Assembly (NCBI GenBank): GCA_963796705.1
Contig: CAWCMK010000004.1
Coordinates: 868,001 to 932,000 of the forward strand
Reading direction: 5' to 3'
Length of the DNA: 64,000 nt
Source of the DNA: VRUE01 sp963796705
Lineage (GTDB): Bacteria > Actinomycetota > Thermoleophilia > Solirubrobacterales > 70-9
Shown here one piece after another: positions 1-8,400 of this stretch. Numbering within the stretch: the stretch's first letter is position 1; each line of letters starts with the position of its first letter. The notes below the pieces were generated by a model that was not told the origin of the DNA, did no database searches, and worked only from the letters and a program-made list of their open reading frames with translations. Position numbers and translations under genes: made by a program.

Positions 1-1
1 C

Positions 2-313
2 TGCGCCGCGACCTTGCCGGGCACCCACGACTTCACCGCCTTCACCCCCACCCAGACAGAACACGTCCGCTTGGAGCGCGAGCTGCTCTTCGCCCGCTGG
101 GACTGGGACGGGCCCCTGGGCAGCTTCCGGGTCAGCGCCGACGCCTTCATGCGCAACATGGTTCGCGTCCTGGTGGGCACGATGCTCGAGGTTGGCGCCG
201 GGCGGCGCACGGTTCAGGACTTCGCGGGCCTTCTCGAAGGGGCCCCCCGCTCGGCGGCCGGAGAGACCGCCCCGGCCCACGGCCTCTACCTGGAGTCGGT
301 TGACTACGACTGA
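2..313 (+). CDS. truA: tRNA pseudouridine synthase A, C-terminal part
   Basis: This is the C-terminal part of the enzyme that isomerises uridines 38-40 in the tRNA anticodon arm to pseudouridine. The reading frame is open from the window edge. It shows the TruA signatures LPGTHDFTAF, FMRNMVRVLVGTMLEVG and a final AGETAPAHGLYLESV block. The N-terminal half with the catalytic Asp lies outside the window. The stop is one base from the stop of rplQ on the other strand, so the two genes converge. In many bacteria truA follows rplQ on the same strand, so this gene appears inverted relative to that order. Confidence 0.93.
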   Translation, partial: CAATLPGTHDFTAFTPTQTEHVRLERELLFARWDWDGPLGSFRVSADAFMRNMVRVLVGTMLEVGAGRRTVQDFAGLLEGAPRSAAGETAPAHGLYLESVDYD

Positions 314-314
314 G

Positions 315-668
315 CTAGACGAGCTCCAGGAAGACCATCTCGGTCGAGTCGGACTTCCGCGGACCGAGCTTGACGATCCGGGTGTAGCCGCCCGGTCGCT
401 CGAGGTAGCGCGGGGCGACCTCCTCGAAGAGCTTGTGGACGATGAACTTGTCGTTGTGCAGCGTCGCCAGCGCCTGGCGCCGGGCGTGAAGATCGCCGCG
501 CTTGGCAAGGGTGATCAGTTGCTCGACCTCGGGCTTCACCGCCTTGGCCTTCGCCTGGCTGGTTTCGATCCGCTCGTGCTCGATCAGCTGCTTTGAGAGG
601 TTGGCCAGCAACGCCTCGCGGTGGGCCGCATCGCGGCTCAGCTTGTTCCGCTTCTTGCGATGGCGCAT
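315..668 (-). CDS. rplQ: 50S ribosomal protein L17
   Basis: L17 is a large-subunit protein near the polypeptide exit tunnel. The 117-residue product has the typical MRHRKKRNKLSRDAAHREAL start and the GGYTRIVKLGPRKSDSTEMVFLEL end. It is the last gene of the rpmJ-rpsM-rpsK-rpsD-rpoA-rplQ (alpha) operon and follows rpoA by 27 bases. Its length is normal, and it lacks the long C-terminal tail seen in some actinobacterial L17 proteins. Confidence 0.97.
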   Translation of the reverse strand: MRHRKKRNKLSRDAAHREALLANLSKQLIEHERIETSQAKAKAVKPEVEQLITLAKRGDLHARRQALATLHNDKFIVHKLFEEVAPRYLERPGGYTRIVKLGPRKSDSTEMVFLELV

Positions 669-695
669 CCGGACCTCCCGCTGCTTCCGCTCTTC

Positions 696-1676
696 TCAGT
701 CCTGCTGGAGGTCGAGCCCCCGCGAGTGCAGGGTCTCGATCACTTCCTCGATCGATTTCTGGCCGAAGTTGGGAATTGCGTTGAGCTCAGAGCGCGACTT
801 GCGGACCAGATCGCCCACGGTCTGCACGCCGGCCCGCTTCAGGCAGTTGTATGAGCGCACCCCCAACTCCAGCTCCTCGATCAGGATCTCGTCGAGGCCG
901 TTGGCGCCGGCCACGTCGCTGCCGGGCACGGGGCTCGAGAGGGAGTCGGCGGGAACGGCGACCGGCTCGCGCGCGGTCAGCTCCTCGACCCGCTCGGCGT
1001 CGGTGAAGATCGCCAGGCTCTTGATCAGGATCTCGGAGGCCTCGCGAAGTGCCGCTGCCGGCTCAATCGAGCCGTCGGTCTCAAGGTCGAGTGTCAGTTT
1101 GTCGAAATCGGTGCGCTGCCCGACCCGGGCGGTCGCGACGGCGTAGGAAGCGCGCCGAATCGGTGAGAAGATCGAGTCGATCGGGATCACGCCGATAGGC
1201 TGGTCGTCGGACTTGTTCTCTTCCGCCGGCGAGTATCCACGACCCCGACCGATCGTCAGGTAGACCTCGAGTTTGGTTTTCTTCTCGAGCGTCGCGATCG
1301 GGGCGTCGGGGTTGAGGATCTCGACGCCGGACGGCAGGTCGATGTCCTTGGCCTTGATCTCACCGGGGCCGGTCGCTACAAGGGGCGCCTCGACCTCGTC
1401 GGCATCGGTGTGCATGCGGACGACGAGATCCTTCAGGTTGAGGACGATGTCGGTGACGTCCTCTTTTACGCCGGGGACGCTGGAGAACTCGTGCGCGACC
1501 CCCTCGATGCGGACGCTGGTTATCGCCGCGCCGCCGAGCGAGGACAGCAGCACACGACGCAGACTGTTGCCGAAGGTGTAGCCGAATCCCTTGTCGAGCG
1601 GCTCGATTGTGAACGTGCCGCGACGGTCGTCGACCTTCTCTGAGCTGATGCGGGGGACCTGGAAGTCAGTGGTCAT
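696..1676 (-). CDS. rpoA: DNA-directed RNA polymerase subunit alpha
   Basis: The alpha subunit dimer is the assembly platform of RNA polymerase. Its C-terminal domain contacts UP elements and activators. I place the start at an ATG (MTTDFQVPRISSEKVDDRRG) with a GAGGA Shine-Dalgarno sequence just upstream; an in-frame extension towards rpsD is arginine/serine-rich noise. The product is 326 residues. The N-terminal domain has PLDKGFGYTFGNSLRRVLLSS. A short acidic linker leads to an alpha-CTD with LELGVRSYNCLKRAGVQTVGDL and IPNFGQKSIEEV. It sits between rpsD and rplQ as in most bacteria. Confidence 0.97.
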   Translation of the reverse strand: MTTDFQVPRISSEKVDDRRGTFTIEPLDKGFGYTFGNSLRRVLLSSLGGAAITSVRIEGVAHEFSSVPGVKEDVTDIVLNLKDLVVRMHTDADEVEAPLVATGPGEIKAKDIDLPSGVEILNPDAPIATLEKKTKLEVYLTIGRGRGYSPAEENKSDDQPIGVIPIDSIFSPIRRASYAVATARVGQRTDFDKLTLDLETDGSIEPAAALREASEILIKSLAIFTDAERVEELTAREPVAVPADSLSSPVPGSDVAGANGLDEILIEELELGVRSYNCLKRAGVQTVGDLVRKSRSELNAIPNFGQKSIEEVIETLHSRGLDLQQD

Positions 1677-1713
1677 GAGTTCCTCGAGTTTGCGGGTTGG
1701 ATTGAGGTCCGGG

Positions 1714-2334
1714 CTACTTGGAGTACAGCTCGACGATGAGCTGCTCCTGGACCGGCGCCGAGATCTCCGCGCGCTCGGGGTAGCGCAGGACCTTGGCGGT
1801 GAGCGAATCATGGTCGGCCTGAAGCCAGGCCGGCACGGTTGAAACCAGCTCGGTCGCCTTGCGAATCGTGTCGGCGGCGGCAGAGTCGGCCTTGATCGAG
1901 ATCACGTCTTCGGGGCGCACGTGGTAGGAGGGCACGTCGACGCGGCGTCCGTTTACCAGCCAGTGACCATGACGGATCAACTGGCGCGCCTGGCGCCTCG
2001 AGGCGGCGAAGCCGAGCCGCACCAAGACGTTGTCGAGCCGTGACTCGAGCAGGCGCAGCAGGTTCTCGCCGGTGACTCCGTCCTGACGCGAGGCTTTGTC
2101 GTAGTAGGAGCGAAACTGCTTCTCAAGCACCTGGTAGTAGCGGCGGGTCTTCTGCTTCTCGCGCAGCTGAACCCGATACTCGGATTGGCGCATGCGACCC
2201 CGGCCATGCTCCCCGGGTGGGTAGGAGCGGCGCTCGACGCCGCACTTGTCGGTGAAGCAGCGCTCGCCCTTGAGAAAGAGCTTCTGGCCCTCCCGGCGAC
2301 ATTGCTTGCATTGCGGCGAGGTGTCGCGGGCCAC
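1714..2334 (-). CDS. rpsD: 30S ribosomal protein S4 (zinc-site form)
   Basis: S4 is a primary 16S rRNA-binding protein and, in many bacteria, the translational repressor of the alpha operon. The 206-residue product has a four-cysteine site near the N terminus (C9, C12, C26, C31), so it is the zinc-containing C+ form. An S4 RNA-binding domain follows (LESRLDNVLVRLGFAASRRQARQLIRHGHWLVNG, broken here only for naming the region). It starts with GTG, which shares one base with the TAG stop of rpsK, implying coupled translation. Confidence 0.97.
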   Translation of the reverse strand: MARDTSPQCKQCRREGQKLFLKGERCFTDKCGVERRSYPPGEHGRGRMRQSEYRVQLREKQKTRRYYQVLEKQFRSYYDKASRQDGVTGENLLRLLESRLDNVLVRLGFAASRRQARQLIRHGHWLVNGRRVDVPSYHVRPEDVISIKADSAAADTIRKATELVSTVPAWLQADHDSLTAKVLRYPERAEISAPVQEQLIVELYSK

Positions 2335-2735
2335 TAGACCCTTCTCCGCTTCTTCGGACGGCAGCCGTTGTGAGCCTGGGGGGAGACATCCTTGACGGTG
2401 GTCACATCGAGCCCGGCAGCCTGCAGCGAACGGATCGCCGTCTCCCGCCCCGAGCCGGCGCCCTTGGCGAACACCTCAACCTTCTCGAGTCCGTGCTCCA
2501 TACCCTTTTTCGCGGCGGCATCCGCTGTCACCTGGGCGGCAAACGGGGTCGACTTACGGGACCCCTTGAAGCCGGCTGAGCCCGCCGACTCCCAGGCGAT
2601 CACATTGCCCTCGGTGTCGGTGAGGGTGACGATCGTGTTGTTGAATGAGGTCTTGATATGCGCTTGGCCGTAGGTGACGTTCTTTTTCACCCTGCGGCGG
2701 GGCCGACCCTTGGCGGCTTTCTTTGGCTGGGGCAT
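2334..2735 (-). CDS. rpsK: 30S ribosomal protein S11
   Basis: S11 forms part of the platform of the small subunit next to the mRNA exit. The 133-residue product has a basic N terminus (KAAKGRPRRRVKKNV), the core motif AHIKTSFNNTIVTLTD and the conserved end DVTTVKDVSPQAHNGCRPKKRRRV. It lies between rpsM and rpsD, 9 bases from the former and overlapping the latter by one base. Confidence 0.97.
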   Translation of the reverse strand: MPQPKKAAKGRPRRRVKKNVTYGQAHIKTSFNNTIVTLTDTEGNVIAWESAGSAGFKGSRKSTPFAAQVTADAAAKKGMEHGLEKVEVFAKGAGSGRETAIRSLQAAGLDVTTVKDVSPQAHNGCRPKKRRRV

Positions 2736-2744
2736 CGTCTCTTC

Positions 2745-3128
2745 CTATTTCGGCGTCGGCGCCTTGCGCTTACCAGCGACGCTCATCCGGCGCGGCCCCT
2801 TGCGGCCGCGCGCATTCGTCTTGGTCCGCTGACCGCGAACCGGGAGGCCGCGGCGATGCCGCAGGCCGCGGTAGGAGCCGATCTCCATCAGCCGTTTGAC
2901 GTCCTGGGAACGCTCGCGGCGAAGATCTCCCTCCACCTCGCGCTGCTCGACGGCCTCGCGAAGGCGGACAACCTCGTCCTCGGTCAGGTCTTTGACCGAG
3001 GTGTCGGGATCGATCTTCGTTTCCTCGAGGATCTTCTGCGCGGTCGGGCGGCCGATGCCGAAAACGTAGGTGAGGCCGATTTCGACCCGTTTTTGGACCG
3101 GGATGTTGACTCCCGCGATGCGTGCCAT
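2745..3128 (-). CDS. rpsM: 30S ribosomal protein S13
   Basis: S13 is in the head of the 30S subunit and contacts the P-site tRNA and the 50S subunit. The 127-residue product begins MARIAGVNIPVQKRVEIGLTY and contains the H2TH-like region and the RGLRHRRGLPVRGQRTKTNARGRKG segment that gives the basic tail. It follows rpmJ by 15 bases, which is the usual gene order. Confidence 0.97.
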   Translation of the reverse strand: MARIAGVNIPVQKRVEIGLTYVFGIGRPTAQKILEETKIDPDTSVKDLTEDEVVRLREAVEQREVEGDLRRERSQDVKRLMEIGSYRGLRHRRGLPVRGQRTKTNARGRKGPRRMSVAGKRKAPTPK

Positions 3129-3143
3129 CGTGCTCCCGCGCCC

Positions 3144-3257
3144 CTAGCCCTGCCGCTGCTTGTGACGCGGGTTCGAGCAGATCACGAGGACCGCACCGTT
3201 GCGGCGGATGATCTTGCACTTTTCGCACATCGGCTTTACGGAAGCTCGGACCTTCAT
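3144..3257 (-). CDS. rpmJ: 50S ribosomal protein L36
   Basis: L36 is the smallest ribosomal protein, 37 residues here. I found it by translating the stretch before rpsM on the minus strand. It begins MKVRASVKPMCEKC and ends SNPRHKQRQG. The zinc ligands C11, C14, C27 and H32 are all present, so this is the zinc-binding form. It is now the first gene of the alpha operon. infA, which normally precedes rpmJ in Actinomycetota, is not present between it and the next gene upstream. Confidence 0.96.
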   Translation of the reverse strand: MKVRASVKPMCEKCKIIRRNGAVLVICSNPRHKQRQG

Positions 3258-3348
3258 CGCTCCGGATTCATATCGACTACAGGACTCCCGCTCACCCCAG
3301 GAATCGGGTGGCGGGCACACAGCTTATGGCCCTCTGGGCCGAACGAGA

Positions 3349-3357
3349 AAGATAGCA
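3349..3357 (-). promoter_or_regulatory. Possible extended -10 promoter of the rpmJ-rplQ operon
   Basis: On the minus strand this reads TGCTATCTT, an extended -10 element (TGn followed by TATCTT) in the 157-base space before rpmJ. No convincing -35 is visible. Transcription would start near 3342, leaving a leader of about 85 bases. That leader contains a small GGCCC-AGA-GGGCC hairpin, where S4-type autoregulation could act. This is prediction only. Confidence 0.35.
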
Positions 3358-3414
3358 GGGCGGCGTGCTCGCCGGTCGCCGCGGCAAGGTCGCCCGGCGA
3401 GCTGCTCAACGGAG

Positions 3415-4080
3415 TCATTTCACGCGGATCAGGCTGAAGCCGTCATAGCCCTTGGTGCCGACGATCTGGATCGTCGTCGCCTCGACTCGATCCTCGTTGG
3501 CGAGCATCTCGTGCAGGCGCCGTTGGGCCGCGATCGCGGGCTCCTCGTTCCCGCGATCGATAAGGGCGCCGTCGCGAACGACGTTATCGGCGACGATCAG
3601 CCCTCCCCTGCGGGTCTGCTCCAGGGACCACTCAAAATAGGCCGGTGTGTTCACCTTGTCGGCGTCGATGAAGACGAGGTCAAATGGACCGGCCCCCTCC
3701 GCCTCGAGATCGGGAAGCGTCTCAAGGGCCGCACCAACGCGCAGCTCCACAAGCCGATCCAGCCCCGCGCGAGCGATGCTGGCGAGCGCGACCTCGGCGT
3801 GCCCAGGGTCCGCCTCCAGGGTGATGAGTCGGCCATCGGCGGGCAGCGCTCGCGCCAGCCAGATCGTGCTGTAGCCGGCGAGGGTGCCGAACTCGAGGAT
3901 CTGGCGCGCCCCGATCAGCTTCGCCAGCAGCTGCAGGAGCTTGCCCTGCGGTGGTGAGACCTGGATCGGTGGAAGCCCCGCCTCCCGCGCCTCCGCCAGC
4001 GCCGCGTCCAGCGCCTCATCGTGCAGGGCCAGCAGCCCGCTCACATACTCATCGACCGCGGCCCAGGTCTCATCTCGCAT
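3415..4080 (-). CDS. SAM-dependent O-methyltransferase (caffeoyl-CoA OMT-like family 3)
   Basis: The 221-residue product belongs to the class I methyltransferases of the O-methyltransferase family 3 type. It has the SAM-binding loop LEFGTLAGYSTIWLARALP (residues ~63-81), an acidic residue after beta-2 (TLEADPGHAE) and the metal-site segment DLVFIDADK, followed by GGLIVADNV. These enzymes methylate hydroxyl groups of phenolic or other small molecules with a divalent cation; the substrate cannot be told. It lies between the penicillin-acylase-like gene and rpmJ, where infA would be expected. The start codon has no Shine-Dalgarno sequence, but GAGAAT lies 6 bases before it, suggesting a leaderless mRNA. 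Confidence 0.88.
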   Translation of the reverse strand: MRDETWAAVDEYVSGLLALHDEALDAALAEAREAGLPPIQVSPPQGKLLQLLAKLIGARQILEFGTLAGYSTIWLARALPADGRLITLEADPGHAEVALASIARAGLDRLVELRVGAALETLPDLEAEGAGPFDLVFIDADKVNTPAYFEWSLEQTRRGGLIVADNVVRDGALIDRGNEEPAIAAQRRLHEMLANEDRVEATTIQIVGTKGYDGFSLIRVK

Positions 4081-4203
4081 TCGGCGATTCTCGCACGCGC
4101 CCTCTACGCGTCGTGGCGGCGGCTAACCAGGACCGGGGTGGCTGTCTCGGGGGATTCCCTGGCCACGGTCTGGACGCGGGGCTCTCGGCCAGCCGCCCGC
4201 AGC

Positions 4204-6879
4204 TCACCTGGGCAGTCGCCGCGTGAGCGTCACGACCTGCTGGAACACAGGACGGTTTTGGAAGGGGAAGGGCCCGAGATCGATGCCGCCTGTCACCGTT
4301 GGGCGATTCTGGTCAAAGCAGGAGGGTTGCGGGTTGGCGGCACAGGCGCCGTTGCCGCCACCGTAAAGCTGACCCGGTGTTACCTTGATCGCTTCGGCGA
4401 GCGTCCTTTGCAGCAACGAGCGGCACTTTGCTTTGGAGCCCTTGCCACAGTAGATCCGGCTGTAGGGGCCACGCGGCTGCGGCCCAAAGAGGTCACGCAG
4501 ATCCTTGTAGACGTATCCCCACCAGCCTTCCTCGAAGTCGGGGGCGCTCGGCGATCCTTCGACTTCCTGGCCGATCTGAATCATGCCCTCCAGCCGCGCA
4601 AACGCCCGCTTTCCCAACGAGGGCTTGAACTCCGCGCTGACAAGACGTGGCCACCAGGCGTCCATCAGCTCGATCGCCCTGGTTTCTTCGTCTTCGCCGT
4701 TTCTGTCTAGGTCGCGGCGGTGGGCGCCCGCCTTGTTCCAGGCGCGCAGCGTCGCGATCGCTTCCCGCAGAGCCGGGGCGCTCGGTGTTCCGATCGCCTT
4801 CAGCAGGGTCGGCAGCAGCAGGTTGCCGCGGAGGTCCTCGCTCGCCGGTTCCTCCATCGCCTGCACCAGCTGGGCGATCGACATCTTGGCCTTGCCCTTG
4901 ATCGCGGCCTTGACCCGGTTGGCGATGAGCTGAGAGCGGAACAGCGGCCCGTAGGCGTAGCGATTGTCGGCAGCCGCCCATCCCGGCGCCTGCTTGTTGT
5001 TCCACGAGACAAGGTATTCGGGGTCGACCGCCTGCGGGTGCTTGGCGAACGGCAGGTAGGTTGCGGTGTGGGAGGCTGGCTTGAACCCCTTCCAGTCAAA
5101 CTTGCCGGTGCCGAGGATCGGAAAGTCGGGTGAGGTTTCCTTGGCCCGCTGCGGCATCGCTCCGGAGAGCGCGTAGGCGATGTGTTCGGAGTCGACGTAG
5201 GCCCAGTTGAAGAGGAAGTTGATCTTCGAAACCGCCTTCTTAAACTGCCCCGGACCGGTCACAAACCCCGGTTCGTTCAACCGCTCAAAACCGAGCACCG
5301 AGTCAGCCTCGTGGAAGTAGGTGCTGCGGTCGTGGACGAAGGCGACCCTCTTGCCGTCGGCTCTGCCCCGCGCGAAGACGATTCCGTGAACCGTGCGGTA
5401 GGCGGTCAGCGTCTGTTCGCCCACCGGAGTCGGGTCGATGTTGTTGGGCTGCCATTTCTCGGTCTTGACGAGCTTTTCCATCGGCTTGCACTTGCCGCGG
5501 TACAGGTAATGGAAGTTGTCCTTGCAGAGGACCTCGGCAAAGGTGTCGACGTTGTCGGAGTCGGCCGAGGTCGCGCTCCAGGCGTAGTCGCTGCCGTGCC
5601 CCAGCTCGACGGCAAGGTTGACGCCGGCAAACGAGGCACCGCGGGCGTCGATCCCGGGCCCGTGCAAATCCTCCTCCATGAGGATCGCCGGCAGAAAGTA
5701 GCCGACCTGAGGGCCCATGACCGCGATCGGGTGACCGCTCGCCGAGTCCCTGGCGGAAACCAGCTCCCAGTTGGAGGCCTGAGCGCCCTGGCGGATCTCA
5801 TTGGCCAGGCGGGCACCGATGCCGCCGGCGGCGGCGACCGGGGTGGCAGAGCTCACCTTGGCGATCGCCGACGCGGTGACCTTGCCTTCGGGCAGTGCCA
5901 GGCCGCGCTTGGCAAAGGCGCTGGTCGTCTCATAGGGGAACTTCTTGGAGATCGTTGTCGGCGCTTCGGGATCGTTCTTGGCGCGGAACCCGAGCCAAGC
6001 CTTGCGCCCGGCCTGCTTGCCGAATCGTGCCTGAAAGGCCTGCATCGTCTGAGCCGAGGCCAACTCATTGCCGCCACCGCGACCGAAGATGCCGCCGACG
6101 AGCGAGGCGATCGCGATGATGTCGGTCGGCTTCCAGCTTTCAATCGGCTGCTGGATCTGGGAGTACTCGACCGGCCTGATCGACGGATTGGCCCTGACCT
6201 GGGCGACGTAGGCGTTGATTCCTTCCACATAGGCATTCAGGTCTTCGACCGCCTGCTGGCCTTCGGCTCCGTACATCTGGGGGAACTGGGCGATCTGACG
6301 TTCGAGGTCGGCTTCGGTGTAGGGGGCAAATCCCCATTGGGAGGCGTCGGCCGCGGCGTTCGAGCCGCCCAGGAAGGAGGCGAGTTCGGCGCGCCCTGTG
6401 TGGCGCAGGACGTCCATCAAAAAGAGGCGGTCCTGGGCGCCGGCGTAGCCGGCACCGAACATGGTCTCGGCGCGTGTTTCCCCGTAGATGTGCGGCACGC
6501 CATAGGCCTTGTCGCGGAGGATCGTCACCCCCGGTTTCGGTTCGATCGTGGATTCGACCTGCCCCGGGAGGACGCCGAAGGTCGCATCCTTGAAGTAGTC
6601 GCCGACCTGCGCGTCGGTCAGGCTGGGCGCCGCGTAGAGGAGGTTTTCGTAGAGCGGCTGCTGATCGGCGTAGTGGATCGGCGGCTTGCCTGTGGTCTTG
6701 AAGATGGAAACATCTCCGAACGTGTCGAGGCCGTTCTCCCCGGGGGGAAGGACGTTGCGAAAGCCGCCTGCATCATTGGTCCCGTAGGGCTGCACAGCCG
6801 CTGGCGAGACGGTGGGTGCAGCCAGCGCGATGACGACCATCACTGCGAAAAGAACTCCTGAGATGGGGTGGCGAAGCAA
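4204..6879 (-). CDS. Secreted penicillin acylase family Ntn-hydrolase
   Basis: This 891-residue protein belongs to the penicillin amidase (peptidase S45) family, which hydrolyses amide bonds of penicillins, acyl-homoserine lactones or related N-acyl compounds. I place the start at TTG (6879) because AGGAGGG precedes it by about five bases and a signal peptide follows (hydrophobic run GVLFAVMVVIALAAP). The longer frame would overlap map. The alpha chain contains YGVPHIYGETRAETMFGAGYAGAQDR. The predicted autocatalytic cleavage precedes Ser369 (GAQA/SNWELVSA), the N-terminal nucleophile of the beta chain. The C terminus carries cysteines (near CGKGSKAKC and CAANPQPSC) that could form disulfides after export. 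It lies 43 bases after map, an unusual place for such an enzyme. The substrate is unknown. Confidence 0.88.
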   Translation of the reverse strand: MLRHPISGVLFAVMVVIALAAPTVSPAAVQPYGTNDAGGFRNVLPPGENGLDTFGDVSIFKTTGKPPIHYADQQPLYENLLYAAPSLTDAQVGDYFKDATFGVLPGQVESTIEPKPGVTILRDKAYGVPHIYGETRAETMFGAGYAGAQDRLFLMDVLRHTGRAELASFLGGSNAAADASQWGFAPYTEADLERQIAQFPQMYGAEGQQAVEDLNAYVEGINAYVAQVRANPSIRPVEYSQIQQPIESWKPTDIIAIASLVGGIFGRGGGNELASAQTMQAFQARFGKQAGRKAWLGFRAKNDPEAPTTISKKFPYETTSAFAKRGLALPEGKVTASAIAKVSSATPVAAAGGIGARLANEIRQGAQASNWELVSARDSASGHPIAVMGPQVGYFLPAILMEEDLHGPGIDARGASFAGVNLAVELGHGSDYAWSATSADSDNVDTFAEVLCKDNFHYLYRGKCKPMEKLVKTEKWQPNNIDPTPVGEQTLTAYRTVHGIVFARGRADGKRVAFVHDRSTYFHEADSVLGFERLNEPGFVTGPGQFKKAVSKINFLFNWAYVDSEHIAYALSGAMPQRAKETSPDFPILGTGKFDWKGFKPASHTATYLPFAKHPQAVDPEYLVSWNNKQAPGWAAADNRYAYGPLFRSQLIANRVKAAIKGKAKMSIAQLVQAMEEPASEDLRGNLLLPTLLKAIGTPSAPALREAIATLRAWNKAGAHRRDLDRNGEDEETRAIELMDAWWPRLVSAEFKPSLGKRAFARLEGMIQIGQEVEGSPSAPDFEEGWWGYVYKDLRDLFGPQPRGPYSRIYCGKGSKAKCRSLLQRTLAEAIKVTPGQLYGGGNGACAANPQPSCFDQNRPTVTGGIDLGPFPFQNRPVFQQVVTLTRRLPR

Positions 6880-6922
6880 ACGGCCCTCCTGTGGCTCGGT
6901 TGCGGCGCCCCTTCCGCTTCTC

Positions 6923-7690
6923 TCAGGATACCTCGTGCCAGGGGGTGAGGATCCGGGGACCGGCGGCGGTGACGGCGACCGTGAACTCGAAGTGGGCGGC
7001 GAGGCTACCGTCCTCGGAGTAGACGGCCCAGCCGTCATCGCCCATCCGGACCAGGGCTCCGCCTGCATTGACCATCGGCTCGATCGCCAAAACCATCCCC
7101 TCCTCGAGCAGCGGCCCCTTGCCGGGCTCACCGAAATTCGGCACCTGGGGGTCCTCGTGCATCTCGCGACCGATGCCGTGCCCGACCAGGGTGCGAATGA
7201 TCGACAGGCCCTCGATCTCTACCGCACGCTGGATCGCGGCCGAGACGTCACCGAGGTGGTTGCCGGTCTGCATCTGCTCCACTCCCGCGAAGAGCGCGGC
7301 TCGGGTCACGTCGAGCAACCGCCGCGCCTCCGGGGTCGCCGGCCCGATCGGCACGGTCATCGCCGCGTCCGAGACCCAGCCCGCCTTGATGACGCCGACG
7401 TCGATCGAGAGGAGGTCACCCTTCCTCAGGGTGTAGGGCCCGGGGATCCCGTGGACGACCATCGAGTTGGGCGAGGCACAGATCGAGCCCGGGAAGCCCC
7501 GATAGCCCTTGAACGCCGGCTCGGCGCCCTGGGATCGGATGAACTTCTCCGCCGCCTCATCCAGCTGACCGGTCGTGACCCCGGCCCGCGCTTTGGAGGC
7601 GAGCATCTGCAGACAGCGGGTCAGAATCTCCCCGGACACCGCCATCTTCTCAACCTGCTCGGGAGTCTTGCGCTGGATCATCCGATACAC
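6923..7690 (-). CDS. map: Methionine aminopeptidase, type I
   Basis: Map removes the initiator methionine from nascent proteins. All five metal ligands of the pita-bread fold are visible: D97 (SIDVG), D108 (SDAAM), H171 (GHGIG), E204 (IEPM) and E235 (HFEFT), plus the substrate-side H80 (VVHGIPG). The product is 255 residues with a GTG start; an ATG three codons later is an alternative. It follows adk by 22 bases, as in the usual secY-adk-map arrangement. The next gene should be infA but is a penicillin-acylase homologue. Confidence 0.96.
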   Translation of the reverse strand: MYRMIQRKTPEQVEKMAVSGEILTRCLQMLASKARAGVTTGQLDEAAEKFIRSQGAEPAFKGYRGFPGSICASPNSMVVHGIPGPYTLRKGDLLSIDVGVIKAGWVSDAAMTVPIGPATPEARRLLDVTRAALFAGVEQMQTGNHLGDVSAAIQRAVEIEGLSIIRTLVGHGIGREMHEDPQVPNFGEPGKGPLLEEGMVLAIEPMVNAGGALVRMGDDGWAVYSEDGSLAAHFEFTVAVTAAGPRILTPWHEVS

Positions 7691-7712
7691 GCCAGGGGCT
7701 CCGGATCGAAGC

Positions 7713-8390
7713 CTAGATTCCCTCTTCGCCCTCGAGGCGAAGTGTGGCTAGGGTGCGGGAGACCTCGGCGGCCACCTCGTCTGGGGGTGCGGCGCCATCG
7801 ATGCGGCGCAGAAGACTTCGATGATCGTAATAGGAGACCAACGGCTCGGTCTTCTCGTGGTATTGATCGAGCCGGTGGCGGATTACCTCGGGTTTGTCGT
7901 CATCGCGGATCAGCAGCTCGGATCCGTCGAGGTCACAGACACCCTCGCTCTCGGGCGGGTTGAGCTCGACATGGAAGACGTGGCCGTTCGCGCAGGTCCG
8001 CCGTCCGCCCAGTCTTCGCACGACCTCCTCGTCCTCAACATCGATCAGCAGCACCCCGGTCAGGCCGCGACCGAGCTCCTCCAGCTTCGCGTCGAGCGCC
8101 TCGGCCTGCGGTTCGGTCCGGGGAAAGCCGTCGAGGATGAAGCCGTCGGCGGCCTCACGAGAGTCGATCCGCTCGGCGATCACCCCGACGATCACCTCAT
8201 CGGGAACCAGATCTCCCCGGTCCATGTACTCCTTCGCGGTGCGGCCCAGCTCGGTCTTCTCGCGTACCGCCGCCCGCAGGATGTCGCCGGTCGCGTAGTA
8301 GGGCAGGCGCAGGTCTTCCTGGAGTCGCTCGCCCTGCGTGCCCTTGCCGCTCCCCGGCGGGCCTAGAAGAACCAGGTTGAGCTCGGCCAC
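7713..8390 (-). CDS. adk: Adenylate kinase
   Basis: Adk interconverts ATP + AMP and two ADP. The P-loop is GPPGSGKGT (residues 10-18), the AMP-binding segment YYATGDILRAAV follows, and DGFPRT is conserved. The LID region has C133, H137, C152 and D155, a partial zinc-like arrangement rather than four cysteines. Length is 225 residues. It lies 10 bases after secY in the spc operon. Confidence 0.96.
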   Translation of the reverse strand: MAELNLVLLGPPGSGKGTQGERLQEDLRLPYYATGDILRAAVREKTELGRTAKEYMDRGDLVPDEVIVGVIAERIDSREAADGFILDGFPRTEPQAEALDAKLEELGRGLTGVLLIDVEDEEVVRRLGGRRTCANGHVFHVELNPPESEGVCDLDGSELLIRDDDKPEVIRHRLDQYHEKTEPLVSYYDHRSLLRRIDGAAPPDEVAAEVSRTLATLRLEGEEGI

Positions 8391-8400
8391 GCTGCTGCGC

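Noticed and set aside
5182..6861. 559-residue plus-strand open frame opposite the penicillin-acylase gene
   Set aside because: It is the antisense shadow of a GC-rich coding sequence; it has no recognisable motifs and no credible ribosome-binding site or promoter.
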